Of a stretch of DNA of 64,000 nucleotides, positions 1-9,292 are shown piece after piece. The stretch is from positions 1-64,000 of the forward strand of contig NZ_BCMJ01000004.1 in NCBI RefSeq assembly GCF_002583405.1, given 5' to 3'. The stretch is from Secundilactobacillus silagincola. GTDB lineage: Bacteria; Bacillota; Bacilli; Lactobacillales; Lactobacillaceae. Below the pieces are notes generated by a model. It had not been told where the DNA came from. It was given only the letters and a program-made list of their open reading frames with translations, and made no database searches. Position 1 is the stretch's first letter. Every line of letters starts with the position of its first letter. The position numbers and the translations under genes are program-made.

Positions 1-3000
1 TATCATAGGTTGCCTTGGCTGCTGGATAAGTTGCCGTGTAGCCGTCTTTGTAACCTTGACTAACTTTACTCAGATCGGCTGCTGGCTTACCAGCGGAACC
101 ATCTGCGGTTCCGGCATCTGACCCAGTCTTTTTATCATCCGTGTAGCTCTGCTGACCAGCCGCATAACCGGCACTGTAACCAGCGCTCGTTTTAGTCGGG
201 TCTGCTGGCTGTCCAGCTAAACCTGTCTTGTCACCAGCTTGATAATCGTTATCATAACTGGCTTTTGCGGTTGTATAGGCTGTCGAATAAGCCGTTTGAT
301 AATCGGTACTTTGCTTGCTGTTATCGGCAGCCGGCTTCCCCGCTGAGCCATCACTATTACCGGCTTGAGTACCATCAAAGGTATCCTTAGCTTTATTATA
401 TGCAGCCGCATATGCATTTTGATAAGTTTGTGACTTCGTACTGTTATCTACAGCAGCCTCACCAACTGAACCATCACTCTTACCTGCCGCTGCACCAGCA
501 TTCGTATCATAACCAGCAGTATAACCATTCTGATAAGCTACAGTCTGGGTTGAGGTATCAACTTTATCTTTGCTAGCAGTAGCGTCACTACCACCAGCCG
601 CAAAACCAGACTTATATTCTCCACTAGCCGTATTGAATGCTGTCTTATAAGCATCTTGATATATCTGAGATTTACCTGCCATGTCACCAGGATTAGTTGC
701 ACCAGTTTCACCCAAAGCAGTACCATCATGCGTACCTTCAGTACTTTCATATCCTTGCTGATACCCCGAAATATAGTCAGTTGAATTATTAGCAGTAGTT
801 AATTGCGTACTAGTTTGTTCAGTCTTTCCAGCAGCATAGTCAGCCTTACCAGCGGCGAGTCCTTGATCATACGTACCTTTATTAACGTAAGTAATATCAC
901 CACCAGTAGCAATCGTAACTACTTGTTGATTATCACTTGTCGTTGCTTTGGCATTTACATGAGTCAAATCAAACATCTTGTCAGTACTGCTCTGGCCCGT
1001 ACCGTGATAAACCAAAGTTGTCGCACCCACAGTGTCGGCTTGATTAATGGTTGCCTTCTGCGGTCCAACAGCACTACCGCCGTTATCAGTTTCAGTCAAC
1101 GTTGCTGTATTATCGGTTGTATTGATTTCAACGTGTGAAACATCACCATCGCTCCAAGTCTTATCAACCATGATGACATTTTTAGTTTTGGTATCAATCG
1201 TTATTTGGGTTGTCCCACCATCAGAATCTTTTTGAACTGGCAGTGTAGTAGTCCCAACCATCAACGTACCTGCTGAGTGAGTAAAGTCAAGTTTACTTGC
1301 ATCAACACCGTAGGCAGCTACAACTTTAGCTTGCCCACTAGCTGTCAAACTGATTTCGTATTTACCAGCTATCAAGCTTGAATAAGCACCGCTGATTGTA
1401 TTACCATCTTGCGTAACTGTCACATCGTCTCGGGTCAAAGAAACTGTTGGCGCAACCGTATTGTCACTAGCAGCCAAGCCAATTTGTGGTGTCGCACCTT
1501 CCGGAATTGTTACATCCGCTAATTTAGGTGATGTAGATTCGTATTGTACCGTGTAAGTCGTACCTGCATCGCTACCATTACTGGATGGAATTGCAGTAGC
1601 TGCTTTAAAGGTTCCGCCACCCGTGGTGTAACCAGAAACATAACCAGCCACTTGTTGAATTGGAATTGCTTTTAAAGTTGTGGAAAGATCAATTGGATTA
1701 CCCTTTGCATCCGTAATGGGCGTGGTCGTTCCGGCTTTTACAGCTGGAATTGACGTAGCACCCACAGATGCTTGACTAGCTTCGGGTACAGATGTGCCAT
1801 CAGGTGTTGTATAAGGCGCAACAGTCCGACTCTTTGCGTTAGCATCAACTTTTTTATAATAGACGTTAATGGTGTTATAAGTACCCTTAGCATCATCAGG
1901 CAGCGTACTAGTATTAACAACGTCCATAGTAGTTTGTTGATAATTACCAGTAGTGTCCGTTCCAACAGCGCCAACAAAGGTCCAACCACTAATAACAGGC
2001 GCACCGTAACTAGCACTAGTGCCTGAAGTGGTTTCCTCAACGTCCAACGTGTTACCAACATTAGCATTGATTTGAGTCTGTGCCTTTACCGTGGCACCAG
2101 TATCAATATTAAGGTAGTTGACGCTTACTTTTTGTGAAACTTGTTGTAAGTCGTACGATGTGATTCGTCCTTGTACGGTCACACCTGCACCACTACCACC
2201 TAATGCACCAAATAGTGCAATAGATGAAGCACTCGGCAATTTAACGTTATCAGTAACGATTTTTCCTAGAGGCTTGTCTGTCGTTGAACCGCTGGGATTA
2301 TATGCAGATACTGCCAACGTCCCGGTAACATTGCCATCTGTACCCACACTACCATCATTTGGTTTCCAGTTAACATCGAAGAGAACATCCAGTGTATCAC
2401 CTTCATTCTCCCCTACAGTCGCATATGGACTATCATCGTCTAGCTGATTGGTATTCTTGTCTTTTACATACTGAGCATTAACACTATTTGTGGTATCTAA
2501 TGTTAAATTATTGAATCCACCACCATCCGTAGGATCGTAGGAGCCTTGACTATCTGTCTGACGGATAGTCAAGGTACCAGGGGCAGTATCGTGGTCATTT
2601 TTTTTACCACTGGTATAACCATCAAACCCTAAAAACGTAGTATCTTTCTGCCCTTGAATCCCAATGTCAATTGCGGCATTACTACTGCTACCAATACCTG
2701 CAAGTTGCGGGTTGACTGGTTGTAAGATAATGCCGACACCACCACCAGGGTCATTTTTGCTCATATACCATTCACCCTGAATATCGAAATTAGAAGTGGT
2801 ATCAATTTGATTCTTAAAGGAATATGAACCAGCAGCGCCCGTAGTATCTGCAGCCAGCAATACCCATTGTTTCTGTTTACTGTCGCGATAGACCTTGCCA
2901 AAGTTATCGAACTGCTGACCCTTTGTGGCAACAACAACATGTGGCGTGGCATCCTTATTATTTTGCCCACCTTGACCCGAAAAGTTACCGTCAGTTGTGG

Positions 3001-3707
3001 TGTAATAGGTATTACCATTATCGGTAACTGCTGTTAAGTCGCCAGTAACATCTTTAGACATATCAGCAGTGCTTGCAGTTTGACCACCACCAGTTGCTGG
3101 AGCTGGCTTTGTTTTTGATACATCACCTTTATCGTCGATGTATTCACCATTTAATTGATCAATTGTCTTCAAACTAGTCGGTGCATTCGAAGTCGTAGTT
3201 GGCGTGTCAGTTTGGGCAGCGCTTGCATTGCTCTGGTCTACATTCGACGTTTCAGACGTCGCATCTACTTCATACTTAAATTGTGGCTGTGCCGTATTGT
3301 TAGTCGCATTACCCGTTGCTGTTTCTTTAGTACTTGTAGATGTTGAGGTATTTGCTTGAGTTGTAGCCGTTGCAGTATCAGTGCTTGACCCTTCGTTACT
3401 TTTTTGGTCAGTACTACTCCCATCAGTAGATTGACCCTGTGTTGTACTACCAGAAGCAGCTGAACTCTGAGTGCCTGCCTGATCACTATTAGTGCTGCTC
3501 GTAGGCGTCTTTACCTGTGCCGTGATTGCAACACTTGGCTTAACGTCAGCGTATGCAGTTTGGTTCAAAAACATCCAAGAGCCCATCGCCATCATAGAAA
3601 TACTTGCAAAGAGAAAATTCTTCCCTGCTTTGTACATCTTATAGTGTCTGGTCTCGTTACATTTCATAAGCTTATTTCGATTTCTCAAAATTACACTTTC
3701 TTTCATT
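1..3707 (-). CDS. Large secreted lectin-like surface protein, KxYKxGKxW-type signal (N-terminal part)
   Basis: The frame is open from an ATG at 3707 to the window edge, so about 1235 N-terminal residues are present and the C-terminus is missing. Near the start is HYKMYKAGKNF, a KxYKxGKxW-type signal motif (W replaced by F), then a hydrophobic stretch and a likely cleavage after AYA. A Ser/Thr/Gln-rich linker follows. Residues about 290-520 resemble a bacterial L-type (legume-like) lectin fold, containing SSIALFGALGGSG near its end. Residues 522-620 (VSVNYLNIDTGATV) look like a MucBP-type module. From about residue 945 there are repeats of roughly 35 residues with the pattern GxxDGSAGKPAADxSKxSxxYQxAYxxAYxxAKxxY. 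The family is known for adhesion and export of serine-rich surface proteins; binding to a sugar ligand is inferred. Neither start has a strong ribosome site; ATG 3668 (MKCNETRHYK) is an alternative. Confidence 0.8.
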
Positions 3708-4076
3708 AAAACCCGTTTTAATTCTTGTTCATGTCTATTCAATACAATATCTATACAAATTCAGTTCTGTACTTCCCTGATAACCGATGGGTAATCTTTA
3801 TCGTTTCTAGCATACCTATCCCCCTCTTTCACAGGTGTAACTGTTCAAGCATCACATAGCCGATACGCAACTTCTCCATAACGTAAAGGCAACACCTGTT
3901 CTCTGAAATCTATCATAAATAGATTATTGCTCATACAACAGTATTGTAGTTCATAAATAATATTATTTACAGAGATACGGACGATATTTCTGATAAAAAT
4001 ATACGATTTTTTTCTATTAAATCGCTAAAAAATAAACTATACCAAACAAAGGTCTATAATATTTTACTAATAAGTA
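3708..4076. other. AT-rich intergenic region upstream of the lectin-like gene
   Basis: There is no convincing gene here. The region must hold the promoter and leader of the lectin-like protein. The words TTTCACAGGTGT near 3829 and ACACCTGTTCTCTGAAA near 3891 are partly complementary, so the leader RNA may fold into a long stem around a loop of about 50 bases. This is inference only. The remainder is AT-rich without recognisable motifs. Confidence 0.4.
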
Positions 4077-4117
4077 GTAAAAGGACTAAAAGTGCTGTCC
4101 GCATTCTTAGTCCCTTT
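4077..4117 (-). terminator. Intrinsic terminator of the MIP channel gene
   Basis: On the minus strand GGGACTAAGAATG pairs with the later TTTTAGTCC and is followed by a short T-run. It lies about 20 bases after the channel's stop codon. Confidence 0.7.
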
Positions 4118-4136
4118 AAAATATATTTAATTAACT

Positions 4137-4847
4137 TTAAATTCCTAAATAAAATTTAGCAAACAATGCCGCTGCTACTGCACCAAAGAATGGCGCAATA
4201 CCAGGCACGATTAAACCGTATTGCCAGTCACTGTCCGCCTTATTTTTAATGGGTAAAATGGCATGTGCAATCCGTGGGCCGAGATCCCGGGCTTGATTCA
4301 TGGCGAACCCAGTAGGACCACCCAGTCCCATACCGATTGCCCAGACCACTAAGCCAACACCAATTGGTACGATGCCTGGAATGTGAATCCGAGAAATCGC
4401 CAAAATAGAAGTTAAAAATAAAAACGTATCGAAGAATTCGACAAAGAAATTCCGTGGCAAATTCCGTACTGCTGGTGACGTTGAAAAAATATTACGAATC
4501 GTCACTGGATCAACTTTATCATAAGAATGTTTGAATGAATCAGCGTACATCACGTACACGATTAACGCACCGACAACCCCGCCGACCATTTGAAAAATAG
4601 CTGTTTCAATAAATGTAATGAAGGTCATGTTGCCTAATAAAAACATGCAGAAAGCCATTGCTGGGTTGATTGTTACGTTACCAAAAATAAATAGCGCAAC
4701 TGAAATACCAAATGCCCAAGTCGTAATCGCAAACAAGTGACCTGAACCATGATATTTTGTATCGTTTAATACTGTGTCAGCGTGGACACCCACCCCAAAT
4801 AAAATCATTAGGGCTGTGCCCATAAACTCTGCCATTAATTGATGCAT
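4137..4847 (-). CDS. MIP-family channel (aquaglyceroporin)
   Basis: This 236-residue membrane protein has the usual MIP length and about six membrane segments. The N-terminal signature AEFMGTALMILFGVG is typical. The first pore box NPA is at residues 61-63. The second box reads NQA (184-186) in FAMNQARDLGPR, where the Arg of the selectivity filter is kept. The wide filter context GGPTGFA...RDLGP fits glycerol facilitators (GlpF-like) passing water, glycerol and other small uncharged solutes. It appears monocistronic: its own terminator follows, and the gene upstream is closed by another terminator. The only purine-rich word (AAGAGAG) abuts the ATG, so translation initiation may be weak or start at the internal ATG four codons on. 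Substrate is not resolvable from sequence. Confidence 0.88.
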   Translation of the reverse strand: MHQLMAEFMGTALMILFGVGVHADTVLNDTKYHGSGHLFAITTWAFGISVALFIFGNVTINPAMAFCMFLLGNMTFITFIETAIFQMVGGVVGALIVYVMYADSFKHSYDKVDPVTIRNIFSTSPAVRNLPRNFFVEFFDTFLFLTSILAISRIHIPGIVPIGVGLVVWAIGMGLGGPTGFAMNQARDLGPRIAHAILPIKNKADSDWQYGLIVPGIAPFFGAVAAALFAKFYLGI

Positions 4848-4905
4848 CTCTCTTATGCCATCCCAATCTTTAATTGTTTGTGTGTGACTGTACTATCTTT
4901 TTTAA

Positions 4906-4951
4906 CAAAAAAATACCTCTGAATTCGTTGACTGGCGAACTTCAGAGGTAT
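4906..4951 (-). terminator. Intrinsic terminator after the 78-residue gene
   Basis: ATACCTCTGAA and TTCAGAGGTAT form an 11-bp stem with a 17-base loop, followed on the minus strand by seven T residues. Confidence 0.9.
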
Positions 4952-4972
4952 GACTAACTCTGTCGTTAATGA

Positions 4973-5209
4973 CTACGCAACTGTATTATGATCGTTTAAA
5001 ACATGCTGAAATGCAACCATGTCTTTACTAGGGTTAGCTTTAAATAATCCCTTGATATGAGTATTTTCATCCGTAACGACGACAAAGTACTCGCCCGTTT
5101 CTTCCTTAGACTTTTCAAAGGTTTCGTATTCACCTTTGAACCCGTTTTTTCTAAAAAGACCGATGATTTTTAACATTTCTCGTTGACTGACTTCTGTTTC
5201 GTTATCCAA
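4973..5209 (-). CDS. Small hypothetical cytoplasmic protein
   Basis: The gene encodes 78 residues and starts at TTG (5209), supported by AGGAG ten bases upstream; no ATG is available in frame nearby. The product is acidic and soluble, with an apparent alpha/beta pattern (EMLKIIGLFRKNGF, then GEYFVVVTDENTHIKGLFKA). No signal peptide or membrane segment is present and I do not recognise the family. It is a single-gene unit, with a strong terminator directly after it. Confidence 0.7.
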   Translation of the reverse strand: MDNETEVSQREMLKIIGLFRKNGFKGEYETFEKSKEETGEYFVVVTDENTHIKGLFKANPSKDMVAFQHVLNDHNTVA

Positions 5210-5279
5210 AATTCTGTTACTCCTGTTCGATTATTTATATACAATGTTGAATTGATACTACTGCGATTTAGCGCAGAAA

Positions 5280-5329
5280 AATGATCACCCACGGGACAGA
5301 CGAAACGCCCGTTAGTGACCACTTTTTTG
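5280..5329 (-). terminator. Probable terminator of gpmA, beyond two repeats
   Basis: TGGTCACTAACGGG pairs imperfectly with CCCGTGGGTGATCA and is followed by ATTTTT on the minus strand; the plus side also has six T residues, so it may be bidirectional. It lies about 215 bases beyond the gpmA stop, so repeats at 5350-5545 would be in the gpmA 3' untranslated region. Confidence 0.65.
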
Positions 5330-5349
5330 ACTTATTTTTATGTTATATA

Positions 5350-5412
5350 GCTGAAACGTGTTATGTAGACCAGACCTTACACTCCGCGGTCTAAACGGTC
5401 TACTCCACACTC
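5350..5412 (-). repeat. Family 1 structured repeat, short copy
   Basis: The ends match the family (GCTGAAACGTGTT on the plus-strand left, CCACACTC on the right), but the central hairpin is missing. The arms GTAGACC and GGTCTAC are complementary. The word CTTACACTCCGC of the inner stem remains, so this looks like an internal deletion derivative. Confidence 0.75.
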
Positions 5413-5424
5413 TGATTCTATATA

Positions 5425-5545
5425 GCCGAAACGTGTTCCAGCAGGCAAGGAGCTATGTGTAAGTCAATGTTGGCATAAATCCAAACCCGGGATTTTTGCC
5501 AACATCACCTTACACGCCGCTCCTTAACCGCCTGCTTTCACACTC
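5425..5545 (-). repeat. Family 1 structured repeat directly after gpmA
   Basis: Full copy, sense to gpmA: its first bases TAGAGTGTGGAA overlap the gpmA stop codon. Outer arms GCAGGCGG and CCAGCAGGC pair; a second stem pairs GGAGCGGCGTGTAAG with CTTACACATAGCTCC; a terminal hairpin carries AAATCC/GGATTT. Compared with the copy at 18186-18306, G-C pairs in the outer stem are changed to A-T on both sides. Confidence 0.9.
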
Positions 5546-6234
5546 TAGCCTAACTTACTCTTTCCCAATACCTTCAACTTCTCATCGAAGTCATAGATGA
5601 CTGGTTGGCCCGTCTTCATTTCCAAGTTGATGATATCTTCATCTGAGATACCCTCAATGTACTTGCTCAAAGCACGTAATGAGTTACCGTGAGCTGCAAT
5701 GATGACGTTCTTGCCATCTAACAACTTAGGTGCAACTTCATCTTCCCAGAAAGGCATAACCCGTTCCAAGGTAACCTTCAAGTTTTCGCCACCAGGTACG
5801 ATGTTAGGGTCCAAGTTAGCATAACGACGATCGTTAGCTGCTGATCCTTCATCATCTGCACTCAGCAATGGAGGCAAAACATCGTATGAACGACGCCAGA
5901 TGTGGACTTGTTCGTCACCGAACTTCTTAGCTGCTTCAGCCTTGTTTTGGCCTTGCAAAGCACCATAGTGACGTTCGTTCAAACGCCAAGTCTTGGTTTC
6001 TGGAATCCAGAGTTGGTCTGAATATTCCAAGGCGTAGTGCAACGTCTTGATAGCACGAGTCAATACAGAAGTGTAAGCATAGTCGAATTCAATGCCTGCT
6101 TCCTTGATCAACTTACCAGCGTTGATAGCTTGCTTAACACCTTCATCACTAAGGTCAACGTCAACCCAACCAGTAAATTGGTTAGATAAGTTCCATTCAC
6201 TTTGACCATGACGGATCAATACTAATTTAGCCAT
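5545..6234 (-). CDS. gpmA: 2,3-bisphosphoglycerate-dependent phosphoglycerate mutase
   Basis: The enzyme interconverts 3- and 2-phosphoglycerate in glycolysis, in the cytosol. The protein has 229 residues, the normal length for the dPGM class. The catalytic motif [10 protein letters not shown] sits at residues 6-15 (phospho-accepting His9). Other class motifs are ERHYGALQG, the acid residue in [12 protein letters not shown] and the second histidine in [10 protein letters not shown]. The start ATG is preceded by AGAGG. The gene stands alone: the lepB terminator lies upstream, and two family 1 repeats plus a terminator lie downstream. The stop codon TAG is shared with the first bases of the repeat. 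Confidence 0.97.
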   Translation of the reverse strand: MAKLVLIRHGQSEWNLSNQFTGWVDVDLSDEGVKQAINAGKLIKEAGIEFDYAYTSVLTRAIKTLHYALEYSDQLWIPETKTWRLNERHYGALQGQNKAEAAKKFGDEQVHIWRRSYDVLPPLLSADDEGSAANDRRYANLDPNIVPGGENLKVTLERVMPFWEDEVAPKLLDGKNVIIAAHGNSLRALSKYIEGISDEDIINLEMKTGQPVIYDFDEKLKVLGKSKLG

Positions 6235-6325
6235 TAGTTAAATACCTCTTTCTTCTTTTAATTACCCAAACTATTTTACACCAAATCAACTGTAATTCCA
6301 GTCCCAATTCGCTTTTCACATTAGG

Positions 6326-6364
6326 AAAGCGGGTTCAATCCTTTCATAGATTGAACCCGCTTAA
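6326..6364 (-). terminator. Hairpin terminator after lepB
   Basis: AAGCGGGTTCAATC and GATTGAACCCGCTT form a 14-bp stem; the following T-run on the minus strand is short (CTTTCC). Confidence 0.65.
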
Positions 6365-6397
6365 AAAGATTAATTATTTGTGAACTGATTTGCACAC

Positions 6398-7009
6398 CTA
6401 ATTCTGGTAATCGTTAATGATTTTGTGGTTGCTCTTCCAGAAACCGACTTTCACGACACCCACCAGTTTACTCTTTGGTACGAAACCATAAACTCGGCTA
6501 TCTTCGGAAACGCTCCGGTGATCCCCCAGCACGAAGTAGCAATTCTTTGGCACTTTATTGACACGGTTATTGCCAATAGCTAAGCTCCACTTGTTGCTCC
6601 AGTCGTTTTGACGAGCGGCGGTGACTAAGTTAAACCCGTTATTGTAACCAGAAAGAGTGCCCCCCTGCTGTTCGTACTTAGAAATGTAGTTTTGAGATTG
6701 ATACTTACCGTTGACGTACAATTTTCCCGTCTTACTGTAACGGATCGAATCACCTGGCATACCAATGACCCGCTTGACGTAATTTTCCTTTGGTGCCGCG
6801 TTAGGGTCAACCCCAGAAGCATCAAAAACGATCACTGAATTGTGTTTTACCTTAGCTGTTTTAACCGCCACGACATGTTGGCCATTTTTCAAATTCGGTT
6901 CCATTGACGCACCAGAAACGTTGACTGGTACCAACCAGAGAAAGCGAATCCCAACAGCCAGCAATAACCCGATTGCAACAGGTATCAACCACGAGAGTGT
7001 TTTTTTCAA
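6398..7009 (-). CDS. lepB: Signal peptidase I
   Basis: This membrane-bound serine protease of family S26 removes signal peptides from Sec-exported proteins; the window itself carries more than ten likely substrates. A single N-terminal membrane anchor (residues 5-27) is followed by the nucleophile motif SGASMEP (Ser35), the general-base motif NYVKRVIGMPGD (Lys79) and the box YFVLGDHRSVSEDSR. Length of 203 residues is normal for Gram-positive SipS-type enzymes. The start is TTG at 7009, placed seven bases after a strong GGAGG. The gene ends at its own hairpin and may be co-transcribed with the permease gene upstream, 37 bases away. Confidence 0.95.
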   Translation of the reverse strand: MKKTLSWLIPVAIGLLLAVGIRFLWLVPVNVSGASMEPNLKNGQHVVAVKTAKVKHNSVIVFDASGVDPNAAPKENYVKRVIGMPGDSIRYSKTGKLYVNGKYQSQNYISKYEQQGGTLSGYNNGFNLVTAARQNDWSNKWSLAIGNNRVNKVPKNCYFVLGDHRSVSEDSRVYGFVPKSKLVGVVKVGFWKSNHKIINDYQN

Positions 7010-7046
7010 AATAAAACCTCCAATATGTTAATCAACATCCGCACCG

Positions 7047-8126
7047 TTAGTCGTCCGACCGCCAGCGTTGACGTCGTTCTTTAATTTTCTTTTTTAATTC
7101 TTTAGGCGCCACGTACAGGCCGTGAGCCTTTTTAACTCCCAGAATATCTAGGAAGAAAGTGAAGATGGGGACACTAACAATCAATCCCCAGATGCCCCAC
7201 ATCGCTTCACCTGCCAATAATACCACGAATGTATAGAAAATTGGCAGTTCAGTTTTACTGGACATCAGCTTAGGATTTAACACGTAAGCTTCGATGGCAT
7301 GAACCACCAGCAGCAGAATCAAAATCGTTGCCACATCCCTGGCACCGCCAACCGCGTAACCCAGAATACTGAGTGGGATTGCTGAAATGATGACCCCCGC
7401 TACTGGTACCAAACTGAAAATGAAGATCATGATTGCCACTGCCAATAGTTGCGGAATGTGAAGAAAGGCAAGACCAATGGTTGTGATGGCCGTGTTAAAC
7501 AGCGCGATTAAGAACTGCGCTTCTAAGACGACCCCAAAAGTATCCGCAAATTTGTGACCGAAGTAAGAGATATCCTGGAAAAACCAGCCATAATCACTGC
7601 TCAGAAACAGCTTAGAAAAAGCTTCCATGGGCCTTAGCTCGATGGTATAAAAAAAGCTTAGGATGATTGACAAGACAATTGTCACACCAAAGGAACCGAT
7701 ACTTGTAATGTAGTCCACGAGGACCTTTAAGCCACTTCTGACCTGTGGCAAAAGATTGGATTTACCAAGCCAGTCTGAAACTAATTTAACCGTCTGATTG
7801 GTATCATTAGCCGAATTCTGATAGAAATTGTAAATCGACTGAACACCCGAAACCACCTGAACAGTAATCTTAGGAATGTAAATGGTAATAGCGAAGTAAA
7901 GCCCAATGATGAGTAAGGCATAAACCACGATGACAATAAGTTGATAGGGTATCTTTACGTGATGCTGAATTCCCCTGATCAGCCTGATAATCAAAAACGT
8001 GAAGATAAAAGTCAGTAAAATCTTACTCATTTCAGATCTGACTAGCCACAGTACCCCAATCAGAATACCTAAAACGACCCACCGTCTTAGGACAACATTG
8101 TTAACAAATCGCTGATATAAACTCAT
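7047..8126 (-). CDS. AI-2E family (PerM-like) transporter
   Basis: This is a 359-residue polytopic membrane protein with about eight hydrophobic segments and a basic C-terminal tail (KELKKKIKERRQRWR). Layout and motifs match the AI-2E / PerM family: a paired N-terminal helix group, a central soluble stretch (residues 85-135, VQSIYNFYQNSAND), and a C-terminal half with LVPVAGVIISAIPLSIL, which carries the family's conserved Pro-Gly region. Members transport varied small solutes or sodium; despite the family name, autoinducer-2 export should not be assumed. The start ATG follows GGGAAGGG. It may be transcribed with lepB. Confidence 0.88.
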   Translation of the reverse strand: MSLYQRFVNNVVLRRWVVLGILIGVLWLVRSEMSKILLTFIFTFLIIRLIRGIQHHVKIPYQLIVIVVYALLIIGLYFAITIYIPKITVQVVSGVQSIYNFYQNSANDTNQTVKLVSDWLGKSNLLPQVRSGLKVLVDYITSIGSFGVTIVLSIILSFFYTIELRPMEAFSKLFLSSDYGWFFQDISYFGHKFADTFGVVLEAQFLIALFNTAITTIGLAFLHIPQLLAVAIMIFIFSLVPVAGVIISAIPLSILGYAVGGARDVATILILLLVVHAIEAYVLNPKLMSSKTELPIFYTFVVLLAGEAMWGIWGLIVSVPIFTFFLDILGVKKAHGLYVAPKELKKKIKERRQRWRSDD

Positions 8127-8206
8127 GGCGTCCCTTCCCTCTTACGGATAGATTCAAATAGCCCTTGTGGTCACACAACATCGTGGCCAAACAAGGACCA
8201 TCACTG

Positions 8207-9121
8207 TTATTTATAATTTTTTTGTGCGTATGATTTAAACGAAATACCAGCTTTATTAGCAGCAATCAACCCACTTCTAATATCCTGATCCGAAAAACTG
8301 CCAGCTGAAACGCCTACTGATGATAACGTTTTGCGGGCACTGGCGATTTGCGCAGCGGTAATCGTCTTCCCATTGATCTCAGTCTGTGACTTCTTAACCG
8401 TGAATTCATTGGAACCCTTATAGTTTTTAGCAGCCTGCTTTTCAGTATCCGTTAAACTTGCGGGACCACTAGTGCTGCTTGAGGCTGAACTGTCGGTACT
8501 TGCTGAACTATCAGTGGGACTTGTGCTTGTGCTGTTGCTGGCAGTGCCGTCACCGCCATTCTTGATAGCTTTATTATTAGCGCTACGTAGATCCACTGCT
8601 TTATTGTAAATATCGGTGTAGTAGGGTTCTTTAGCTTCAGCATCCTTGAAAATCCGATCCAAAGTGGCATTAGAGGCTTCATAAGACTGCCCCTGATTTT
8701 GAGTTAAAGCCTGATCGTAGACATCTTGGAACATCTCCGCTTTAAGCTGAACGGTCTTTAATAGAGTCAACGCTGTTTTAGCACGTTTGTTCAGTGTTGA
8801 CAGCCCAGTTTTGGCATTTTTGACCTTCGTATAGTCTGACTTTGCAGTACCAAACTCATGATCAGACATTGCTGATTCAGCTGACACAAAGTTTTGAGTT
8901 TGAGTCAAATACCCCTGCGCTTGTTTATCGTTAGTACGGTGCCGCAATGCTTCTTGAAACGACGATTCAGCAATAGAATAGTTCTTTTTGTTGACCGCTT
9001 CTTTCCCAGTCATCATCGCTGTCGAATAAGCTTTTTGCGTCATGTGATGACCCGTAAAGGCGACACCGCCAACAACGGCGATAATCACGACAGCCACGAT
9101 AGTCCAGATCCACTTCTTCAA
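8207..9121 (-). CDS. Membrane-anchored protein with TPR-like ectodomain
   Basis: I start this at TTG 9121 (MKKWIWTIVAVV), six bases after GGGAGGA. The in-frame ATG at 9157 overlaps a perfect extended -10 box, so it should lie outside the transcript. The 304-residue product has one N-terminal membrane helix, then a helical region (residues 25-175). Its short blocks, such as GKEAVNKKNYSIAESSFQEALRH broken by spacers, look like tetratricopeptide or tol-pal-type repeats. A Ser/Thr-rich linker (about 190-220) and a C-terminal domain ending SFKSYAQKNYK follow. I do not recognise a named family. It is probably a cell-surface scaffold, by inference from architecture only. Confidence 0.75.
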   Translation of the reverse strand: MKKWIWTIVAVVIIAVVGGVAFTGHHMTQKAYSTAMMTGKEAVNKKNYSIAESSFQEALRHRTNDKQAQGYLTQTQNFVSAESAMSDHEFGTAKSDYTKVKNAKTGLSTLNKRAKTALTLLKTVQLKAEMFQDVYDQALTQNQGQSYEASNATLDRIFKDAEAKEPYYTDIYNKAVDLRSANNKAIKNGGDGTASNSTSTSPTDSSASTDSSASSSTSGPASLTDTEKQAAKNYKGSNEFTVKKSQTEINGKTITAAQIASARKTLSSVGVSAGSFSDQDIRSGLIAANKAGISFKSYAQKNYK

Positions 9122-9155
9122 TGTAATTCCTCCCACTTTCGGTATCTTATTTTTC

Positions 9156-9161
9156 ATTATA
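9156..9161 (-). promoter_or_regulatory. Extended -10 box of the TPR-like gene
   Basis: The minus strand reads TGTTATAAT, a perfect extended -10 (TGnTATAAT) with no good -35. Transcription starting about seven bases downstream would exclude the ATG at 9157 and favour TTG 9121. Confidence 0.6.
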
Positions 9162-9292
9162 ACATGTTGCCAATTCCTACGGCAGTAGCGATTAACAAGA
9201 TTATCTAAAAGCTAAAAAATACTCGCTTGACGAAAAGGCGTATAATTGATAAGTATTAATTATTGCATTTAATAAAGAAAGGATTGAAATTC

